This document shows positions 37,077 through 38,627 of a stretch of 38,627 nucleotides of DNA, piece by piece. Both the position numbers and the translations under genes were made by a program. The DNA is from JBOGDS01 sp050743075 (GTDB lineage Bacteria > Actinomycetota > Actinomycetes > Jiangellales > Jiangellaceae). The notes under the pieces were generated by a model. It had not been told where the DNA came from, did not search any database, and saw only the letters and a program-made list of their open reading frames with translations. Every line of letters begins with the position of its first letter. The first letter of the stretch is position 1. The stretch spans positions 1-38,627 of the forward strand of contig JBOGDS010000030.1 of assembly GCA_050743075.1 (NCBI GenBank), in the 5' to 3' direction.

Positions 37077-38627
37077 ATGGCCAAGACGAAGTCCGACATC
37101 GTGGCGGCGGTCCGCGAGGGATACGCGTTCGATGCGCCGTGCGTCGAGTTGGGCGCGCTCGTCGTCGACGGATCGCCGCGGGCCGAGGCCAAGGTACGGG
37201 TGCCGCTGTCCATGCTGAACCGGCACGGCCTGGTGGCCGGCGCGACGGGCACGGGCAAGACCAAGACGTTGCAGCTCATGGCCGAACAGCTCTCCCACGC
37301 CGCCGTCCCAGTCTTCGCGGCGGATGTCAAAGGTGACCTGTCCGGCCTCGCCACGCCGGGTGAGTCCAACGAGAAGATCTCCGCCCGGGCGGAGGGGATC
37401 GGCCAGGCCTGGCAGCCCACGGCGTACCCGGTCGAGCTGCTGCGGCTGGGCGACTCCGGCAGCGGCGTCCCGGTGCGGGCCACGGTGACGTCGTTCGGCC
37501 CCACCCTGCTCTCCAAGGTGCTGCAGCTCAACGACACGCAGGAGAGCTCGCTCGGGCTGGTCTTCCACTACGCCGACAAGGCGGGCCTGCCGCTGCTCGA
37601 TCTCAAGGATCTGCGCGCCGTCATCCAGCACCTGACCTCCGACGAGGGCAAGGAGCAACTCAAAGAGCTGGGTGGGCTGGCGAAGCCGACCGCCGGGGTC
37701 ATCCTGCGTGAGCTGATCAACTTCGCCGAGTCCGGCGGTGACGCGTTCTTCGGCGAGCCGGAGTTCGAGGTCGAGCAGCTGATGCGGGTCGCGGACGACG
37801 GCCGGGGCGTGATCACCCTCCTCGAGCTGCCGGGCGTGCAGGACAAGCCGGTCCTCTTCTCGACGTTCCTCATGTGGCTGCTGGCCGAGCTGTTCGAGGT
37901 CATGCCGGAGGTGGGCGATGTCGACAAGCCCAAGCTGGTGTTCTTCTTCGACGAGGCCCACCTGCTGTTCAAGGACGCGTCGCGCGACTTCCTCGACGCG
38001 CTGATCCAGACCGCCCGGCTGATCCGGTCGAAGGGCATCGGCGTCTTCTTCGTCACCCAGACGCCCAAGGACGTCCACGAGGACGTCCTGGCCCAGCTCG
38101 GCAGCCGGGTCCAGCACCAGTTGCGCGCGTTCACGCCGAACGACGCCGACGCGTTGAAGGCGACGGTTCGCACCTACCCGACATCCGCCTACGACCTGGA
38201 GGCGCTGCTGCAGGCGCTCGGCATCGGCGAGGGGGTGGTGACGGTGATGTCGGAAAAGGGCGCCCCGACGCCGGTGGCGCACGCCATGATGCCGGCGCCG
38301 CAGTCGCTGATGGCGCCGTCGTCGCAAGCGCTGTTGGACCAGGTCGTGGCGGCGTCACCACTGGCGCCGTTGTACTCCGAGAGCATCGACCGGGAGTCGG
38401 CGTACGAACGGTTGACGGGCAAGATCGCCGCCGGTCCGGGAGCCCCGGTGGAGGCGACGCCGTACGGGGCGCCGGCGGACGCGGCAGAGCCGGCGTCGCC
38501 GTACGCGGGCATGACGGAAGAACAGCGCCTGGAGGCCGAGATCCTGGGCACGCTGCCGGCGCCGGCGCCGTCACCGGTGCCCCCGCCGGCGCCACCCGCG
38601 CCGGCCCGGTCAGGCACACGGTCCCGC
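37077..38627 (+). CDS. DUF853/HerA-like P-loop ATPase (partial, 3' end outside window)
   Basis: 517 codons are visible and open to the window edge. Walker A GATGTGKT spans residues 55-62 and Walker B FFFDEAH about 289-295; an arginine/sensor region reads SKGIGVFFVTQTPKDVHEDV then LAQLGSRVQHQLRAFTPNDA. VRVPLSMLNRHGLVAGATGT, FAADVKGDLSGLATPGE and KPTAGVILRELINFAESGGD fit DUF853 proteins, relatives of HerA/FtsK motors thought to translocate DNA. From about residue 440 it becomes alanine/proline-rich (PAPAPSPVPPPAPPAPARS). ATG 37077 follows GGGAGG. Cytosolic; role not established. Confidence 0.9.
   Translation, partial: MAKTKSDIVAAVREGYAFDAPCVELGALVVDGSPRAEAKVRVPLSMLNRHGLVAGATGTGKTKTLQLMAEQLSHAAVPVFAADVKGDLSGLATPGESNEKISARAEGIGQAWQPTAYPVELLRLGDSGSGVPVRATVTSFGPTLLSKVLQLNDTQESSLGLVFHYADKAGLPLLDLKDLRAVIQHLTSDEGKEQLKELGGLAKPTAGVILRELINFAESGGDAFFGEPEFEVEQLMRVADDGRGVITLLELPGVQDKPVLFSTFLMWLLAELFEVMPEVGDVDKPKLVFFFDEAHLLFKDASRDFLDALIQTARLIRSKGIGVFFVTQTPKDVHEDVLAQLGSRVQHQLRAFTPNDADALKATVRTYPTSAYDLEALLQALGIGEGVVTVMSEKGAPTPVAHAMMPAPQSLMAPSSQALLDQVVAASPLAPLYSESIDRESAYERLTGKIAAGPGAPVEATPYGAPADAAEPASPYAGMTEEQRLEAEILGTLPAPAPSPVPPPAPPAPARSGTRSR

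Noticed and set aside
36684..38327. 547-codon minus-strand frame opposite the DUF853 ATPase
   Set aside because: Only its last 110 codons (from GTG 37013) are a real gene. The rest is antisense to the ATPase, which has Walker motifs and a good ribosome site.
1..38627. CRISPR arrays, rRNA genes, replication origin
   Set aside because: No regularly spaced repeats, no rRNA-like sequence and no DnaA-box cluster were seen.

Overview
This is GC-rich DNA with strong G/C at third codon positions. GTG and TTG starts are common, ATGA/GTGA stop-start overlaps link neighbouring genes, and several genes have a TANNNT -10 box placed 6-7 nt before the start codon (leaderless mRNA). Together with the gene content (ECF42-type sigma factor with YCII/DGPF genes, DinB2-type polymerase, VapBC45-like toxin-antitoxin pair, LytR_C protein, DUF853 ATPase) this points to a chromosomal segment of an actinomycete (Actinomycetota). 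I cannot place the genus.

Layout. 1-3.8 kb: an HNH-like gene remnant, a doxX-folE operon divergent from a cysteine-rich winged-helix regulator followed by transaldolase, then a decayed membrane-protein gene. 4-9.5 kb: secreted spondin-domain protein, DUF3179 lipoprotein, a frameshifted TlpA/DsbE-like redoxin, a flavin disulfide oxidoreductase, a Crp/Fnr regulator and a membrane protein. 9.6-12.9 kb: a decayed stretch holding gene remnants, an IS256 transposase start abutting a DksA-like fragment, an intact DUF4389 membrane protein, a frameshifted SDR and a 90-bp hairpin element. 12.9-17.5 kb: dinB, then a DUF998 / YCII / ECF42 sigma operon. The sigma gene is broken by a 10-bp tandem duplication, and three matching ECF-type promoter sites drive this operon, the SDR gene and a second YCII gene. 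17.5-21.9 kb: a minus-strand operon of alpha/beta hydrolase, MFS exporter (frameshifted), molybdopterin oxidoreductase, ferredoxin-reductase-like protein and DUF6510 zinc protein. 22-26.6 kb: single genes (VOC, NTF2-like, RibD-like, DinB2, MarR with a small membrane protein, DUF937). 26.9-32.1 kb: housekeeping block with the three-subunit transhydrogenase pntAa-pntAb-pntB, an MBL hydrolase, upp, tadA and tRNA-Ser(CGA). 32.1-34.2 kb: an accessory patch beside the tRNA with a helical protein gene interrupted by an in-frame TGA and a VapBC45-like toxin-antitoxin pair. 34.5-38.6 kb: K+(Na+)/H+ antiporter, LytR_C protein, a small conserved protein and a DUF853/HerA-like ATPase that runs off the window.

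The recurring theme is redox and stress physiology (transhydrogenase, redoxin, Mo enzyme, Crp, two Y-family polymerases, sigma-factor circuit) mixed with an unusually large number of frameshifted or truncated genes. These are either real decay or, for the single-base cases in G/C runs, possible sequencing errors. No complete novel defence or biosynthetic system was found. The most notable structures are the ECF42-like regulon with its slippable repeat, the duplicated operator boxes at 1.5-1.65 kb, the 90-bp hairpin, and the coding sequence continuing past a TGA at 32.3 kb.
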